A stretch of DNA of 64,000 nucleotides from positions 322,330-386,329 of the forward strand of contig VZRS01004414.1 in the NCBI GenBank assembly GCA_013398055.1. Direction: 5' to 3'. Position numbers and translations under genes: made by a program. The notes beneath the pieces were generated by a model that was not told where the DNA came from, did no database searches, and saw nothing but the letters and a program-made list of their open reading frames with translations. This stretch comes from Ifrita kowaldi. Taxonomy: Eukaryota; Chordata; Aves; Passeriformes; Cinclosomatidae. Below are positions 39,779-53,010 of this stretch, in pieces; within the stretch, counting starts at the first letter, position 1, and each line of letters begins with the position of its first letter.

Positions 39779-40306
39779 CAATTGCAGAGCATGAGGTTTG
39801 GGCTTTTGTCTTTATTTGCTGACTGGTGTCACACTGGAGGGAATATGAGCCTTGGACTGACTGGCAAAGATGAGATAACATGCTACGCAACTGCTGCCCT
39901 CTGCTCACTGTTTTTGGAAGAGAAGGATTTAAAAACACATTCTAGCACTGTGTCACAAGGCTGAAACACAGATTTCATTTCACATAGCCTTTGTTTCAGT
40001 TTATGTAATTTTTTCCTAATTCATTTTTGCATAGCTGTCCCAATGCCCTGATATTTGTCACTTGAAGCAATGAGACAATTTCTCTGGAAAAAAAGTATAA
40101 ATGGAGTCCCTTGGAGAGATTAATAGAGGACACTGGTGAGAGGCCCTGTGCTTTCAGCTTAGATAGTTTTCTTATTGTACTGCATGTTTTGGAATGTCAT
40201 CTGAAGGGACAGACAGCAAAGGGGACAGAGTCATAATGAATACAAGAAATAAAATGGGTTATTTTCTTTATGAGTATGGAGTATTTCCCAGAGCCTGATT
40301 TGAAGT

Positions 40307-40324
40307 AAAAAAAAAAAAAAAAAA
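40307..40324. repeat. Poly-A tract, 18 A
   Basis: A perfect homopolymer of 18 bases, not preceded by a recognisable retrotransposon. Confidence 0.7.
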
Positions 40325-40624
40325 CAGTAAAAATTCTCCGTCTCAGGCAACTCAAAACTCAAATATTTGCCAAAATTTGTTTACTTTTGATGAAAGGTAG
40401 TTATCAAAGATAAGGGGGGTTCTGCTGAGTCTGGCAGCTTTCCTTTAGCAACATGCTGAGCCACTGGGAGTGGGAGAGTCTGGCTAGCCTGCTCAAAACC
40501 TGGAACCATGGAGGCATGAGATGCAGGAAAGTAGAGCAAGCTGCAGCTGATGCTGGATAATAAAATTATCCCCTCTTCACGTAATCATTTTTATTATGGG
40601 TTTCTCAGTGTTCTTTTGAAGGAG

Positions 40625-40705
40625 GCAAGTGCTATTATCCCTGTTTCATAGATGCAGAAGTGAGGATAGTGACAGATGCTGTGATTTGCCTGCTGCCATT
40701 GAGCT
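40625..40705 (+). mobile_element. Ancient MIR-like (CORE-SINE) relic, short
   Basis: The order 'CTATTATCCCTGTTTCATAG', 'ATGCAGAAGTGAGGATAGTG', then 'GTGATTTGCCTGCTG' tracks the central and 3' part of MIR-type SINEs, whose consensus reads roughly 'tattatccc-ttttacagatg-gaaactgaggca-gtgacttgcc'. It is heavily diverged and only about 80 bp is recognisable. Assignment is from memory of the family. Confidence 0.5.
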
Positions 40706-43700
40706 GAAAATGTCTTCATTGGGGCAGAGGGAGAAAATGAAAATGAAAATACAGTGGAGGCATCTGTTTGGCTTGTACAGTACAGCTGTTCATTATGCAA
40801 ATCATGTCACAGCTAAACAGCTCTCAAACCATGATTCATTCACAGTAGTGGTGTGACCACTGGGACTGCGGTGACACCAAAATATATCTGCACACAGTTT
40901 TTGTCCTCACAGTAGCAGTAATAATCTTTGGCTCTGGACCCAGTTACAAAAACAGTTGTATTCCTTGATCACTCCTTTTCTTTTTCTTTCCTGTGATACC
41001 CATAAGACATTGTTACAACTGCAATGGACAGGAAAATGAGGCTTCATAAACATGCTCTGTTTCAATGAATGAATTTATATGAGTGAAAAAAACTTTCTCT
41101 TGGATAGACAGGGACAATGAGAAACTCTTTTCCCTTCTGTTTAGCAAGTGGTTGGGAATATCCTGCTCCTTACTCTTAACAGTTTTCAGAAGGTACCCAA
41201 ATTAATCTCTGGTAGATGAAAACACGTTAGGGAGCCAAGTAGGTGTCAGCAATATTCCTTACACCTGAATGCTCTCTGTAATAGCATTTATTTGCCCTTT
41301 TCTGGTCTTGTAGTGTCATGGTAGTGGAGTAGTTGGGATCTGGTCAGAGGCTTTGAAAAACCATGAAAAAGTTCTTCATGTTTTAAGAATCTCAGGCAAC
41401 CAGAAGATCATTAGGTAAAGCAGAGCCACTGGCTAGTTTGGGGTGGGGAAAGAGGCAGAAAGAATACTGTTTTCCCTCTGCTATCATCAAGTAACTATAT
41501 CTTTTGCACCCTGGGGGAGCAGAGTTGAAAGAGAATAGAGAGAGAGAGGGTTTACCAGTCATTGTGGTGCTCGTGAGCACAACACAAGGAGAGAAACAGT
41601 GATGCAGAGAGTACATGGGAGAGTTTAGTCATAAGTTTGGCCTCGCTGTCACTGAAGCGAAAACCTTTGGGAGGGAAAGGAGGTCAGTCTCCTGTGGTCT
41701 TCCTGGTGATCAGACCCAGGAGTGTTTAGTCTTATCTGTAGTCCTGGAGAATCGAACGTCTAAGAAACCAACTGTGATTTCTTCGATACTGAGACAGCAG
41801 CTGTGATTGTTGTGGGAAAAGCAGGGAGGGGAGAAAATTGCAGAAACAAGTGGCTTAAAACGTCTTTTTCAGTTAAGATCCAGAAATACAGTAGAATGAA
41901 CTGAAATATGAATTGGTTTGGTTTGGGTTTTTGCTTTGTTTCTTCAGCCTCTCAGCTGGAGCAGTGGGAGTGGAAGGTTAATAGAAGAGGCAGTTGCAGA
42001 GCTCAGTGTTAGTTCAGAGCCCAGATTTGCTCAGACCCACAAAGAGCAAAAGAGAGGAAGAAAATGTGTGTGTTGTGGATGAGAACAAAATAAGAGCATG
42101 GCAAATGAGAGGAAACTGATTTCAATAGCAATGTTCATTTCAAAAGTCTCATGTCTAAGACAATTTTTGAAGGCCAGGGCTAAGAAAGTGATCTCTGTAC
42201 ACTGACTGGGGACCAACAGAAAAAATAGCAACCACCTCTTTTACATTACATAAATATAATACTTTTTTTGAAAGCACAGCATGGTTTTTCATCCCTTTAT
42301 AGACATGGCTGGTTTCTTTACATCAGTTTATGATACTGAATGGTTTTGTTCTGTTGCTAGGTTGTTACTTGGTTTTTTTTTTCCCTCCTCAAGTTTTACT
42401 GCTTAGAAATATTAGATGTGTTCCCTAGGGTTTCTGAAAAATAAAATCACTTTTTTAAAATCTCATGTTGGAAGTCTGGAAAGAGAGAAACGTAAAATTT
42501 TTAATCCCCTTGAAAGTTTTGGCCATCTTCACTAGATTTTTGATTCTTTGGCCTTTTAACCATCGGTACTGCCTGTTGTGTTTGTTTAGCACTATGTTTC
42601 CTCTTACTACACTTTTCCTTTGAGGAAGAAATTATTTGCTACCATTATATCTCATTCGCAACTGTATTCCATGAATGCTAAAGTTTGACCTCCAAAAATG
42701 ACATCTTTATTACTGATTCATTCTTCTGTGATCAGATAAAGACTTACAGTGACTTGGTTTGGCAAAATTTTGCTTTAAACTTTCAATAAAGGAATTGCAC
42801 AGTTGTTGGTGCTCCCTGAGAGAGAGAGCTGGCTAATGAGAAGTCCAAACAGAGGTTCAGATTTGAAGTTTGGATGTTATGTTGCAGAGGTATCTGTAGA
42901 GTCTGCCTATGAGAAACAGTAGGACCTTCTGTGTAGCTTGTGTAAAATGATGTTATTAATGGAAGGGAATGCAGTTGTATAGTAGTGAGCTTATAAAAAC
43001 ACACATAAATTTATTTTAATTCACAAGAATGCTTTCAAAGACCTGCTGTCCTGTGGAAATTGATGTTCTCCCATTAAACACTTCAATTTTGGCAAAACAT
43101 TTTGGAAAAATGAAAGAAATGTTCCATCTATATTTGTTTGTATCATCCATTTTCTTGAGTCTTACACCAGTCTAACTTATGCTCAGCATTTCAAGGCAGA
43201 ATTCATATACCTAGGGGTATCTGTTATCAACTTGGACTATTAATTTATATCTGGGGAACGAGAAGTACAAAATATCCACAGTATGTGTGTTTGCCTGAGC
43301 CTGATGTGAGAGACAAATATGCAATCAGCTAAGCAAATATCAAAGGCTAGGGGAACTGTTATCCACAACGTAACTGATTACTTTAGCTTATTTACTTGAA
43401 CAAAGCTAGATGGGATGTGTTAATAGGTCATGGTTTTTCACTTTTTTTTTTTTTTGTTTGTTTGCGTGTTAATAATTTTCTTCAGTCATGTAACTCTTGG
43501 TTCCCTACTTCTTCCTGTGGCATTGGCATAGCTCACTCACCTCATTGCTCATTTTTCTGGCCCTTAATAATGTCCATGTTGAGAAGAGAACATAGAATTG
43601 GTTACATGTTGAAAAATGTTGTCCCGAAGCTGCACACTGCAATTTTTGAAATGAAGCATTTGACTTGGGCTTATCAGAAGGGTCATGCTATGATTTTATT

Positions 43701-45345
43701 TCCTTTTTAGCTAACTGTTTAGTTCTGGTTTGTTATTATGGTACCGTGTGCTGTAGCTGAGCCTAAATGCTAGTTTAAAAAATACAGAAAGTTTGCCAAA
43801 TACAATTTCAGCCTTCTAGAGCTTTCTCACTTCCCCCTGGCTTGATCTGTAGCCACAAACAGATAGTTACACTCAATTCTATGTTTTTCAAATTTGCCAC
43901 TATACTGCAGGATGAATTGCTGCTTACCCAACTCCTTCCAGCACTGGCTCACCTTGAAGCAATTGCCTCTCCCCTCCCAGCTGCTGCTTGCCAGCTTTTC
44001 CCCTCCTGCATGGAGGGAGAGCATTGCTGGAGCTGCTTCCAGGTGTGGTGGCCCCTGTCTCTACCCCAAATGGAAGCCAAGCAGAGGAGGGGAAAAAAAA
44101 AAAGAGCTGAATAGTGCCTGCTAGTTGAAACTCCCTGATTCTCTTATCGTTTTGCTAGACAGGACAACCAGTCAGTTGCACTGGGTTGTGTGTTTTGAAA
44201 TGGGGACCTGAAAGCTGTTGTTGGGATACTGGCTCTGCTCCTGGGCTGAAATGCAGGGAGCTTATTTTTGGTTTCCAGCATGGCTTTGGACTGTCTTGTT
44301 AGCACACAGGCTCACAGTACTGGCATCCACTGTTTGGGGTTGCTGATGGAACTGCCAAAATTTCATTACTATGGGCCAAGAGGAAACCAAGCCCTCACAC
44401 GAAAGTCACAGAAGTGTGGAAAATGAGCACACAGGTTTTTCTTTGGGCAGAATTGCAGTGGCTGCAGGTCTCTGAGTTTATATGGGGGAGTTTTTGATAC
44501 GCTGACCGACCCATTCACCCCTACCCTCCCAAGTGTAAAATATAATTTAATTACTTAGTTTGTCCAAAAAAACCCCTCAATGTTTCATCATTATCCTAGT
44601 AGGTTTTCTTTAACAAAATGGTTCTGAAAGATCACTATTGTTATAAATGAGATTAGGACATGGTTTTTCAGCCGAGAGAGACCATTTGGCTGAACAGTCA
44701 GTTATTATAATTAAAAGTTCTTTCTTTCTTTAAATCTTGGCTAAGTCTTAGGCTTAGACCACTAAGGCTATAGTAGTAGTTTGAAATGAACACAGCATTT
44801 CTCTGGTCCACGAAGGTGCAATGAAATGATGGAGAACAACAAGCTGGCTCCAGATTTTGTGCTCTGAGAAGAGTTTGGTGCTCTTTACCCTTGAGAAAGT
44901 ATACAGAATAACGTATGTGACGTCTATGTCTGCTTTTCGTACTCAGGAAAGGAAAAGTAAGGTGAATAAAGACTTTACATTGGATAAAGGAATGACACTA
45001 CAGTGGCAGGGTAGACAAGACAAAGAGCTAAATTAAATTGTGAACCACAGTAATCAGGATGGAAAGCAGTTAAGGAGAAGTTGGAACCTGAAAGACATTT
45101 GGGTGAGAACAGTGAGAAATATCAGGTGCAGACGACCTGGGAAATTATTGGAGAAGCCGGAAAGTTGTACTTGCAGATGAAAATTATTGGGTTAGCCTCC
45201 ACACACACTGCAATGGTAGTCATGGCTGGTTGGCAGAACTTGAAACTCCAGAAAAGGTTCAGAAAACAGAGAAACCACAACAAAGGAAATATAGCTGGAA
45301 ATGAATGATATGCACTAAATAAATAAAAGCAAGCTGTTAGTATAC

Positions 45346-45722
45346 TTGGTTTGTTCAGCCTGGAGAAGAGACTGAGGTGAAACCTCATTGTGGTCTTCAG
45401 TGAGGGGAAGTGGAGGGGCAGGTACTGCTTCTCTTCACTCTCATGATCAGGGACAGGACCCGAGGAAACCGCTTGTTGGTTGGAAGAGGTTCAGGTTGGA
45501 TGATCAGGAAGAAGTTTTTCACCCAGAGGATGGTTGGGCACTGGAGCAGGCTCCCCAGGGAGGTGGTGTCAGCACCAAGCCTGAGAGAACTCAAGAAGCG
45601 TTTGGACACCGCTCTCGGGCACACGGTGTGATTCTTGGGGTGTCCTGTGAAGGGCCAGGAGCTGGACTTGATGATCCTGATGAGTCTTTTCCAACTCAGG
45701 ATATTCTATGAGTCTATGATAC
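45346..45722 (+). mobile_element. CR1 LINE 3' fragment
   Basis: A clear avian CR1 3' end. 'TTCAGCCTGGAGAAGAGACT' lies near 45354, 'CACTGGAGCAGGCTCCCCAG' near 45539, then 'GGACTTGATGATCCTGATGA', and two terminal repeat units (ATTCTATGA, GTCTATGAT) close it at about 45720. The overlapping open frames at 45388-45868 on both strands are products of this repeat, not genes. It is less diverged than the copy at 39455, so probably younger. Confidence 0.9.
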
Positions 45723-48700
45723 ATAAGATAGTTTTGAGTCATGTGAGTCTTGGAGGAGTATGGAAAAACATCTATGAGCTTTGTGTCGTCCCAAAGTTGG
45801 GTGTGGATAACCTTAGTTAGAAGTCCTTGTGTAATTTTGTACAGGTATAATAGAAAGAGATCTTTCATTACAGAAGGGTTTATCTTTCACAACTTAAATT
45901 AGAAGGTAAGTGGTACTAATAGTAATAGGGGCTATTTATTTGTGAATGTGATTTCTTCACTACCTACCACGGGAGTATAAAAAATTGAAGCATTTTAGAC
46001 TTCAATTCAGTATGACCTTGTATCTCATCTTAAAGCTTATTTTTAAAAATACCCACTTGTATCAAGTGATGATTTGTTTTATGTTGCATAGGAGCATGAA
46101 CGTAGATCTGATTAAAGTTTTAATTTTTAAAAGTTGACATTTGTGAAATTAAGTAAGCTGGTGATGTGTGTTGGACTGATGCAATATTTTCAGTAGAGGA
46201 CTGATTCAAATTTATTTGTATTAAAGTAGAAAAAAAAATGAAATTTGTTTCCTCTAGAAAAAGAGTGAGGAAAAAAGCTGTAGAGAGGAATTCCATGTCT
46301 AACTGGGGATCAACTCACTGAAGTGCTATTACGAGCTTGCAGAAATTTAAGAAAATGGTAGTGATCATCCTATAAAGTAGTGTCTGGAAAGTCTAGAAGT
46401 GGAAGATTGCTGAGACTTGCCAAAACTAAGCTGGCTTGAATCTTGAAAGGTAAATGAGAAGCAAATCAAGATTTTTAATTTTATTTCCCTAGTAGTGCAA
46501 ATAAAGACAACAAAGAAAATGTGTATGTGTGCGAAGGAAGAGGGAACACATTACGGTTGGAAGATTATGGTTCATAAAGGTCTGGATCCAGAAGCATGTG
46601 AGAATTTGCCTCAGTTTTCTATATGGGAGATGAGGTAGGACTTAGACATGCGCCAGGTGGCGAATGAGATAAAGACTTGGAGAAGCAAAAGATTCTTTAA
46701 GTGTTTCTGAGGTAAAACTCCCTTGAGCCGATTGCTCTTAATTTATCTTTTCCAGAGAAAACTTGTGTTTCCATCTCTGAGTACTGTAAAAATGGCATTT
46801 GACATTTCAGAGTCATTAAGACCATTAAACCATGGATCAAATTTTATTTCCTGCTGTTGTTCCTAACTGGAGCTTAGCAAATAAAATATTTACATTTAAG
46901 AAAGGGGAAAGATGCAGATCCAGGTAGCTGCAGACATATTCATCTGCCCTCGATGGAGTGCAAAGTAGAGCAGATTTTGAATAAGAGAATAATTTAAGAA
47001 GTGGAGTTAAATATTAAGTTTCATGAAACACAGCATGTGTTTACCGAAAGGAGACTGATGTCCCAAACTAGCTTATTTAAAAACTGATTTTGTAGATGTG
47101 ACTAATCTGGCACTAATCAAACTGTAATTTATTAAAGTATTTGTTGAGGGACTTGATGAGAAATTATTCATTCAAGCAGGAAAAAAGGAGGATTAATGCA
47201 AAAGTTAGTTCTAACGTGGACAAGGAGTTTAAAGAGGACTTAAAATGAGCAGTGTTTTGAAGAAAAAGAATGGGTTGTAGGAACTTCTTAAGTCTGCACC
47301 TGGGATGCATTTTTATTCGTGGTCATGGGATAAAAATAATAGTGTGTAAAGCTGGGAGTCATAGCTATGCTCAAAATATTTTTTACTGCAAAAGAGGAAC
47401 CCTACCATTTTTTAGATAGTTATATTAAGCCAAAGATTTATTGTTAGTATAATTTAAATCTTAATGGTCTAATCCAAGGATTGTTATTAATGCGAGTGTA
47501 GTTACTGCAGTAAAAGATTATATCTATGCAGGTGTTTTAGTAAGGTTAACAGCAATGCCACCACCACCATCGCAGTTAAAATTGTTGTACACAGACTTAG
47601 ATTCAACTGCTTTTCCTGATGTTATGCTGACCCTTCCCCAGCTCTTCTTAGCCTTCAGGCTGGTGATTTCATTGGGTGGGTGGTGGGGATAGTTGTGGTG
47701 ACCTGTCATCATCTGGGGTCCTCAGTCAGGAGGATGTTCATGTTGCTGGTTTCTTTTTCCTTGCTTGAAGATCAGCCTGGGGTTGGTTTTTTTGTTTGCT
47801 AGCATGCTTTGATGTCTTTCTCTCTTGTCTTTTGTCTGCAGTCATGTTATATCCAAACTTCCTGGAGATTACACCTTTTAGGTCCATTGGAAACTATTTC
47901 TGCTTTCTCTTTCTTACCCCTGTATCCAGTTTTGTCCAGGTCCATGTCTGTGTTTCTTTATCTGACTTTGGGACAGTTGTTTATAGCAAATGTTTGTGTC
48001 TCCATTGTCAAGCCAGTGCCCCATCTCCTGTCTTCCATATCTGTACTCCTCTACGCTGCATCCTGTGTCTCCACTTCCCAAGGCTTTTGCTAACATACCA
48101 GCCCTGCATTTCTTTATAGTACATTATCATAATAGAGCTGTAAAACCTGTGTGGCTCCATACAATGGCAAAGAAAACTAAATCAAATCATCCACAGCTGG
48201 TTGGTCAATTAGAAAAAATGCTGTTGCAGCTAAAGCAAATGTGACAAAGCTGTGGACAGGCCAGGGAATGCTCAGAAAGGGCAACCCTTGACAAGCCTTG
48301 GTCCAGAGCTGTGGCAAACTTGCTACAAAGCCCGCGGACCATCATTAGCAGTGGCAGTACCTTCAGTATTGCTTTACATGCAGTTTAACAGTGTCATCAA
48401 CACAGCTGGTGTTTGGCACGTTATACTGGAAGAGCTGGAGGATATGGGCAGTTTAAATCACGTGAGAAAACCTGATTGTTTAGAGTGGTAGTGTGCACTC
48501 ATGTGGACTAATAATAAAATACTTGCTTCTGTAATCTGGGATCTTGCCAGGTGCTTTGCAAAGAACAGATGAAGGGAAGGGCTTGTGCATAAAAGTTATT
48601 AACAGCAAAAAAAGGCACCTGTAAAAGGCATATGTGATCCTGGGATGTGCTGCATATGCCAGCTTCAGTCAGGCTAGGAAAAATAAACACTTGCTCACGG

Positions 48701-50885
48701 ATACAGCTTCATCTGAAATTATCTGCTTTTTTCTGAATGCTTGTGTTTGGGAAAGATTTGTTCAGGTTCAGGAGTACCTGGGTGTGAGTTAATTGTGTGA
48801 GTGCAGGTAGAGCCACTCTGGCAAGTTTGACTTGCACTGACAGAGATCCAGAGGTCTGAGAAGCACAGAATGGAAATGCCTGTGCTGGCTTGGGCTGCCC
48901 ACTTGAGTGGGTTTATAAAATCAGGTTGTGAGTAGTGTGGGATTTAGAGTGGGAGGCTCAAGCTCTGCTCAGAAGGTCCTTAAACTGCAGCCATGGAGTG
49001 ATTTCTGCCTGATTCTCTTTCTGGGGCTCAACATGTGTTTGAAACCATGGATGGATGGTTGATGAAGTCATTAATTCTCTGATTGCCTGCCATTTTTTAA
49101 TTTTCCTTTCATTTTTACTCCCAAGCAGAGATTGACTGTGAAATCAACTGTAAGCCTGAAGTAATTCCTATGCCTTATTTTTGCTGCAAGAAGCTACTTG
49201 CTATGGTGTATCTCATCTGGTCTTCAATTTCACTTCATTATGCACTTCATTATTTTTTTACTCTCTCTTTTAGTGTTTAACTATCATTAACTACTTCTCT
49301 CTTATCTCTTTCCTGCTTTGGTGCTCTTTACGTGATTACTCACTCTCTTTTCCTCATGTTGTTCCAACTTCCCATTTAAAGTGTTCTAAGCTCTTTTTCT
49401 CTCTCTTTACGTTTTCTCTCTTCTGAAGTTTCCTGTAGCAGCTCCAACCCCAAATATCTCTTTTCTTTCTTTCACTTTTATCTTTGTCTTTCTGTGGTTG
49501 TAAACACCACTGCCATTTGTTTAAATGCTGCCACCTTGCTCTGTTTAGGGGCTGTCATACAGGATTTTAGAGATGCTTTCCTTTCATGGCACGTGATTTA
49601 CTTGTTATCATTGGCGTAGCAAGAAGACTCATTACAAAAATCAGAATATCCAGGAGGAGTCCATTTTGTATGTAGTGTAAGACTTTTTATTTCATTGCCA
49701 TTAGCAGTTTTGGCAGTTCTTTAAATCGAAAGTTGGACAGGAAACGTTATCAAAGAATCTAATAAAAAGGAAAAACTGTCACCGTTGAATTTTGAAAAAG
49801 TAAACCAGAAAAGACGAAGTTATTTTCAGTAGAATATGTTGTTTGCAGAAACAAGTCCAGTCGGGTTAGTTTTTATCTTAATCTATCTTTTAACTGCCAG
49901 CTGAAATATTTGCAAGAAAAACTGAAGATTGGAGTCAAATACTTGCTGGTAGATGCAATCTTCTGGCCTTTTGGAAAACATACCTACTATTTCATGAATA
50001 CTACACATGGGCTGTTTGTAATTTTGTGAGAGCACCCACCTTTGCTGTTATCGTTTGCAAAACATTTAGATGGTTTTCTGTGGTCTACTGGTTACATCAA
50101 ATTTGAGGTGTTGGTGTGGTGTGAGACAAGGCCTCCATTTGTACGACATAGCTTTTCACGTGTTGGTATAGGAAAGGCACCTCAGGGAGCAGCCTGGGTC
50201 TCTGCAGAGAGACAAAATATCTACATCTCTGCAGGTTTAGTGTTTGCATTAGACATTTGGCAAGTGTTTTGGCTGTAGGAAAGTCTTGAGTCTTAGGAAA
50301 ACATGCTATATTAAGGCTCTGTGGGGTTTTGTTTATAGACTTCTGGAATGTTTCAAACTCCAAAACCCAACTATTTCCCCCATTTTTTGCTGAAAAGAGT
50401 GTCACTCAGATTTAAATTTGAGTCCCTTTCAACTTAATATGAGGCAGCTTCCCTAGTAACAGTTATCCATGACTCCCAGTGACTGCCAGCAGCCTCTGGG
50501 GTATGTGTGACCACATCCCAGGTCCCTGGGATGTAGGAGGCAGCCCCAAACCTGTGGCCATCTCTTGTATTTGGTGGCATCCTGTAGAGTAAAACCACTG
50601 GTGAGTGCTGCCTTTGCTTCAGCTTCTGACACCCCGCAGGCAGTGACTTGAGATTATAAAATTATCTCAGCCTACACGTGTTTCCATGAAAGCACTTAAC
50701 TCTCTCCTTCCACAAAGGAGTCTGGTGAGTTGATTGGAAGAGATGAAGTGAGAAGACAAATTATAGTGAAAATGGGATGTTAGGTGATGTACAGTATTAA
50801 TGATGGGGAAGCTCCCCCAATAGAAAGGGACAAGGGATGGATTGTGGAGTTTGATTTTTTTTTTTAATAGTATGCAACTGTGTTT
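45723..50885 (+). other. PTN intron 1, between second and third CR1 fragments: no gene found
   Basis: AT-rich non-coding DNA. Overlapping open frames of 94 and 107 codons on the + strand at about 47796-48119 show no domain and look like chance. A pyrimidine-rich stretch lies at about 49250-49500. Confidence 0.55.
49250..49500 (+). repeat. Pyrimidine-rich stretch
   Basis: About 250 bp with a strong excess of T and C on the + strand and repeated CTCTCTTT words, but no regular tandem unit. No element is recognised. Confidence 0.5.
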
Positions 50886-51293
50886 GAATCATAAAATAGT
50901 TTGTATTGGAAGGGACCTTAAGGATCATTTAATTCCAACTCCCTGCAACAGGTAGGAACACCTTTCACTAGACCAAGTTGCTCAGAGCTCCTTCCAACCT
51001 GGCCTTGAACACTTCCAGGGATGAGGCTTCCACAACTTTCTTCAAGTGCTCCAGTGCCTCGCCACTCTCACAGTAAAGAATTTTTTCCTAATATCTAAGC
51101 TAACCCTACTCTCAATTTGAATTCATTCATCTTTGTTCTGTCACTACATGCTCTTGCAAAAAGTCTCTGTTCATCTTTCTCAGGACCTCCCTTCAGGCAG
51201 TGGAAGGCTGCAGTTAGGTCACCCCAAAGCCTTCTCTTTTTTTGGCTGAACAAACACAATTCTCTCAGCCTTTCCTCATAGAAGAGGTGCTCG
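50886..51293 (-). mobile_element. CR1 LINE 3' fragment, inverted
   Basis: A minus-strand CR1 3' end. On the + strand it opens with GAATCATAAAATAG (inverted terminal repeat), followed by 'GGAAGGGACCTTAAGGATCA', then 'CCTTCCAACCTGGCCTTGAA' at about 50991-51010, and closes with 'TTCTCTCAGCCTTTCCTCAT' near 51260-51279. The body is about 400 bp. It is opposite in orientation to PTN and to the two other CR1 fragments, so it is a separate insertion. Confidence 0.9.
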
Positions 51294-53009
51294 TTTGATT
51301 ATGGAAAAGCAGTTTGAAGTAAGCTGAGCTAAAAGGCAGGTCACATATTTAGTTTTTAATTGCTTATTTAATGGATTTATTAATTTATCTATATATTTTA
51401 ATTATTTAATTAATTTTCTGTGAAACATGAGAGGCTCTGAGTGGAAACATGTAGCAGAAGAAAGGAAAAAACAAACCTAAGCTCTCTGGCAACTCGTGCT
51501 TACTCTGGGCTCTGTTTCAGTTCACTGGAAACAATGGTGGTCCTTTCTTTTTGAAGGGAAATGATACTTTCTTTTGAAGTAGGTGAAACTGGTGCTAATG
51601 ACAGCTCTTTCAGACATTTGAATGCCAGGTCTCTTGCAGTCTTCAAATGAACTTTATTTCAATAGACCTATTAAGTTGTCTCATCTGACTTCTATGATGA
51701 TATTCAAGCCAGATACTTAAAAGTCTCTGTGTTTGGGATTCCTCTCGTGTTTTCCATGTCAGTTATAATTAGGTTGCATTTGAGCAAGAGGTTGCCAGCA
51801 GAGAATACTGAGGAGTGGTAAATTAAATTTCAAATACACTTTGTTCTTTGTTCATGTTGAGAAATATTTCTCCTCTAAGGTTGCTGTGCTCAGCAAATGA
51901 GATCAGGCTGCCATTAAACTCTCTGTAAATACCAGTCTAGCTGAGTTTTAAAGGACATCTTAGTGGCACTCTTACACCTCCTCTGAAGGCTGGTGTAGCA
52001 TGAACGTCATGGGTCCTGGTTTGAAGAAGAAAACCCCAATAAAATTGGAGAAACCTTCCTTTCATCCAAGGAATCTCTAGTCCACTATCTTGGTTCCTGG
52101 CTGCCTACTAGAGAGATGTCTCTAGGAAAGGGAGAGGTTGCTTATTTTTAACATGTGTATTGAAGGCCCTGTGTTCTCATAAACAGTGCCAAAATGAGAC
52201 AATGCAAATTATAGGAATGGGAAAGGGAAAGCTCAGAATGACTTTTGGTGACTGGTTAGTGACTGGTGCTTCACCCCCAAGCAAATGTATTTAATACCTT
52301 TTTTGTATTTGAATATTTGCTTCCCAAATCCAGATTTTGGGTTCATTAGCATGCTGTGGATAGCCTCTAGCAGTGTGTGCAAGTCCTATCTCTGTGCCTA
52401 CTTGGCATTTCAAACAATTAGCTTAATTTATGTGATGAAGAGACACTAATTGGAGGGGAAGGAATAAGTACGTAGCAACGTGCCAATGACAAGATAATGC
52501 ATCACGTCTCACCTATGTAAGTTTTTGTGAAAGAAGCTCTTTTCAGATGTCAATTAAGCCTAATAAGAGCTTGAACCCTTGCAAGGTGGACAGTAGAGTA
52601 TTCCCTACTTCATTTGAATTGGTAAACTGAAGAATGAATTGTATGTTTTGCTTATTTTGACACAGCCAGAGGTCAGAAAAGAAGAGGGGAGTTCCAGACC
52701 TGTCAGGATCCTTGATTCTCTAGCAGGTTTCTGGAAGGCAAGCAATAGTTACAGAACTTCCCATGGCAAAACTCATCCAATAACATCAGTGATGTAGATC
52801 AGGGATTTGGTACACAGGCTGGAAAACAGTTAAAAATCTCCGTATTCTCTCTGGAACGAAGATAATTGCCCATTCTGGCAATAGCTAATTATGTTTGACC
52901 TGCTTGTGTCTTGTGGTGCCGAAGCAGAGCTTCCCAAAAATGCTTTAGTTGGAGTCCCTCTTTTTACAGTCTCACTAACCATTTTTGCCTCTCTGACATT
53001 GATCTGCAG
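51294..53009 (+). other. PTN: 3' end of PTN intron 1
   Basis: Non-coding sequence leading to the exon 2 acceptor. It starts with an AT-rich patch (about 51353-51418) and contains several TAATT-type homeodomain motifs at about 52415-52565. The intron ends with a pyrimidine-rich run and CAG at 53007-53009. Confidence 0.65.
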
Positions 53010-53010
53010 A

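Larger units (their letters stand above)
39779..45345 (+). other. PTN intron 1, between CR1 fragments: no gene found
   Basis: Non-coding DNA holding a poly-A tract (40307-40324), a MIR-like relic (about 40625-40705) and a poly-T run at about 43441-43455. Nothing else is recognisable. Confidence 0.55.

Noticed and set aside
45388..45868. Open frames of up to 107 codons on both strands
   Set aside because: They are within or next to a CR1 3' fragment and correspond to its untranslated tail region.
47796..48119. Overlapping 94- and 107-codon frames on the + strand, possible small membrane protein
   Set aside because: Cys/Leu/Ser-rich in a pyrimidine-rich patch, with no conserved motif. Length is ordinary for non-coding DNA.
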